From positions 1 through 6,804 of the forward strand of contig DAIBSV010000098.1 in the NCBI GenBank assembly GCA_027415455.1: a stretch of DNA of 6,804 nt. The letters run 5' to 3'. Below the pieces are notes generated by a model, which worked only from the letters and a program-made list of their open reading frames with translations, made no database searches and was not told where the DNA came from. A program made the translations under genes and the position numbers. Origin of the DNA: Nitrospirota bacterium. Its GTDB lineage: Bacteria; Nitrospirota_A; Leptospirillia; Leptospirillales; Leptospirillaceae. Shown here in pieces: positions 5,835 through 6,804 of the stretch (its first letter is position 1; each line of letters opens with the position of its first letter).

Positions 5835-6270
5835 GGCGATTCTCCTGTTTGTTGGGAGTTGAAGATGTGGGGGAAAGAGGCGGGCGAGGCTCTTTCAGGA
5901 CCTCCCGGGCCCTGGAAAATCCGGCGGCGAGCCCCCGGACGATCCTGAACAGGCTGGTGGCGGCATGGACGGGCCCTCCTCCCGCCTTCAGGATCGGGGA
6001 GATCAGGGACAGGAGGGGATTCCGGGTGAGGGTTCCGATCCCTTCCTCGATCGTTCGGTAATGCTCGGTGGTTCTCCTGACGACGGGTTCGACCTCTTCG
6101 GCCATGCGGCGAAGGCTTTCGACGAGGGGAACAACGGCCGTTTCGAGGTCCCGGGTCGACGATTCGACGCGGTCGAGCACCTTGAGCGCCCGAAAAAGAA
6201 AAAAGAGGATCCCGGCGACAAGTATTGCCGCTAAAATCACCAGAAGCAGAAGGGCCGTTCGGGTGTCCAT
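5824..6270 (-). CDS. YtxG-like / DUF948 single-pass membrane protein
   Basis: This 148-residue protein begins with one membrane helix, LLLLVILAAILVAGILFFLF (7-26), followed by a long amphipathic helical region with regularly spaced Leu, Val, Glu and Arg (RALKVLDRVESSTRDLETAV and onward), then a Pro/Ser/Thr-rich tail. This is the layout of DUF948 (YtxG-like), which resembles phage-tail or chemoreceptor-like coiled coils and whose function is unknown. ATG at 6268-6270 has the SD GGAAAGG seven bases upstream. It is the first gene of a two-gene unit with the YtxH-like gene, the same pairing as in Bacillus ytxGHJ, where it belongs to general stress (known from that organism, inferred here). It is divergent from the ABC permease gene across 121 bases. 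Confidence 0.8.
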   Translation of the reverse strand: MDTRTALLLLVILAAILVAGILFFLFRALKVLDRVESSTRDLETAVVPLVESLRRMAEEVEPVVRRTTEHYRTIEEGIGTLTRNPLLSLISPILKAGGGPVHAATSLFRIVRGLAAGFSRAREVLKEPRPPLSPTSSTPNKQENRHGQ

Positions 6271-6329
6271 GGGCGAACCTTTCCGCGGGTGTTCATGAGT
6301 GTGTGTGGATAAACGATGAAGCTGTCACC

Positions 6330-6357
6330 ATGGTACCGGAACAGGGGAATTTTTCAA
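6330..6357 (-). promoter_or_regulatory. weak candidate promoter for the YtxG/YtxH-like unit
   Basis: On the minus strand TTGAAA (6352-6357, five of six) is followed after 16 bases by TACCAT (6330-6335, four of six). Transcription would start near 6323, about 53 bases before the ATG at 6270. It is a plausible hit but expected by chance fairly often. Confidence 0.25.
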
Positions 6358-6410
6358 AGTTCAAGCAAGGGAACTTCCGGGGAGGAAGTCTTTGAACGGT
6401 GACTTCTTCC
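6357..6410 (+). promoter_or_regulatory. structured leader with alternative hairpins around the permease SD and start
   Basis: Three overlapping stems are visible. AAGTTC (6357-6362) pairs with GAACTT (6371-6376). ACTTCC (6373-6378) pairs with GGAAGT (6384-6389). GGAGGAAGTC (6381-6390) pairs with GACTTCTTCC (6401-6410), with one G-U pair and a ten-base loop holding the TTG start. The second and third stems both bury the SD GGAGGA, and the first stem excludes the second. This could be a translational switch. The complementarity is seen in the sequence, and regulation is inferred. Confidence 0.4.
6381..6386 (+). promoter_or_regulatory. ribosome binding site supporting a TTG start
   Basis: GGAGGA lies five bases before TTG at 6392-6394. 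No ATG or GTG in the permease frame lies nearby; the GTG at 6399 and other close starts are out of frame. This supports TTG as the real initiation codon. Confidence 0.7.
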
Positions 6411-6804
6411 GGAAGCTGACCTTCCTTCTCCCGACCGTGATCGTGGTCGGGATTCTGTCGGGGGTCGTGCTCCTTTTTTCCCGCACCCCGCCGTCGGGGG
6501 TTCCCGTCATTCCCCGTGAGGATCTTGCCGACCTTCCCGGAGACATCCTGCACTCCCTGTTTCGACTCTTCCTGGCCTACCTCCTCTCTCTGGCCTTCGC
6601 CTACCTGTATGGTTTCGCCGCCGCCCTGACCCGGTGGGGACCCCGAATTCTCATCCCCGTTCTGGACATTCTGCAGTCGATTCCCGTCCTGGGATTCTTT
6701 CCGGCGGTCGTCCTGATGATGATTCCCCTCTTCCCGACCCCCAAGACGGGTGTGGAGGCCGCCTCTGTGGTCCTGATCGCGACCAGACGAGAGAGGGTCG
6801 GAGA
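6392..6804 (+). CDS. ABC transporter permease, COG4986-like anion type (partial, C-terminus beyond right edge)
   Basis: This is the inner-membrane permease of an ABC importer of the NitT/TauT (nitrate, sulfonate, taurine) kind, closest in my reading to the duplicated anion permeases of COG4986, which are about 550 residues when complete. The window shows 137 residues. The first membrane helix is LTFLLPTVIVVGILSGVVLL (9-28). A periplasmic stretch rich in Pro follows (31-50). The second helix is LFRLFLAYLLSLAFAYLYGF (56-75), and the third begins around ILIPVLDILQSIPVLGFFPA (87-106), a family hallmark. VLMMIPLFP and TGVEAASVVLI come next, then the reading ends in ATRRERVG, unlike the expected FTSQAWN-type continuation. 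Translation begins at TTG. It probably starts an operon with a binding protein or ATPase further right. The substrate is not visible. Confidence 0.82.
   Translation, partial: MNGDFFRKLTFLLPTVIVVGILSGVVLLFSRTPPSGVPVIPREDLADLPGDILHSLFRLFLAYLLSLAFAYLYGFAAALTRWGPRILIPVLDILQSIPVLGFFPAVVLMMIPLFPTPKTGVEAASVVLIATRRERVG

Noticed and set aside
1..6804. CRISPR arrays, tRNA genes, insertion sequences and attachment sites.
   Set aside because: Reading both strands showed no spaced direct repeats, cloverleaf patterns, transposase or integrase motifs.

Overview
This GC-rich (roughly 60 percent by eye), densely packed bacterial window has strong Shine-Dalgarno (SD) sites, two lipoprotein signal peptides and short intergenic gaps. 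The protein mix recalls Nitrospirota such as the acidophilic iron oxidiser Leptospirillum. That assignment is an impression from recalled sequence style, not a database result. No rRNA, tRNA, CRISPR array, insertion sequence, phage gene or integrase was seen.

Layout. (1) Positions 1-2853, minus strand: a tight three-gene operon read right to left. It encodes a circularly permuted ATP-grasp protein (COG2308), an alpha-E helical protein (COG2307) and an Anbu-type proteasome-like protease (COG3484) that runs off the left edge. (2) Positions 2854-3097: a 244-base divergent regulatory region. (3) Positions 3098-3571, plus strand: a GNAT acetyltransferase. (4) Positions 3754-5461, plus strand: two lipoprotein genes 22 bases apart, a YCF48/BNR-like beta-propeller with repeated cysteine pairs and a DUF3332 lipoprotein. 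A strong hairpin terminator follows at 5490-5520. (5) Positions 5535-6270, minus strand: a YtxG-like (DUF948) and a YtxH-like gene overlapping by 11 bases. (6) Positions 6392-6804, plus strand: the start of an ABC-transporter permease of the duplicated anion-permease type (COG4986), beginning with TTG and cut by the right edge.

How the genes fit together. The left operon is the known but functionally unsolved module in which an ATP-grasp peptide-ligase-like enzyme and an alpha-E protein accompany a proteasome-like protease. It is thought to make or tag a peptide that is then processed. The transglutaminase-like gene usual in such modules is absent between the alpha-E and Anbu genes here. The lipoprotein pair probably forms one envelope-associated transcription unit. 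The YtxG/YtxH pair looks like a small membrane-anchored stress module. The permease belongs to a separate transport operon continuing to the right.

Two complete genes are shorter than their longest open frames because SD sites, and for one a promoter, favour internal starts (2853 and 3754). Two edge genes (1-390 and 6392-6804) are partial and were read by hand. The most noteworthy signals are the protease operon variant, the periodic cysteine-pair propeller, and the mutually exclusive hairpins over the ribosome-binding site of the permease.
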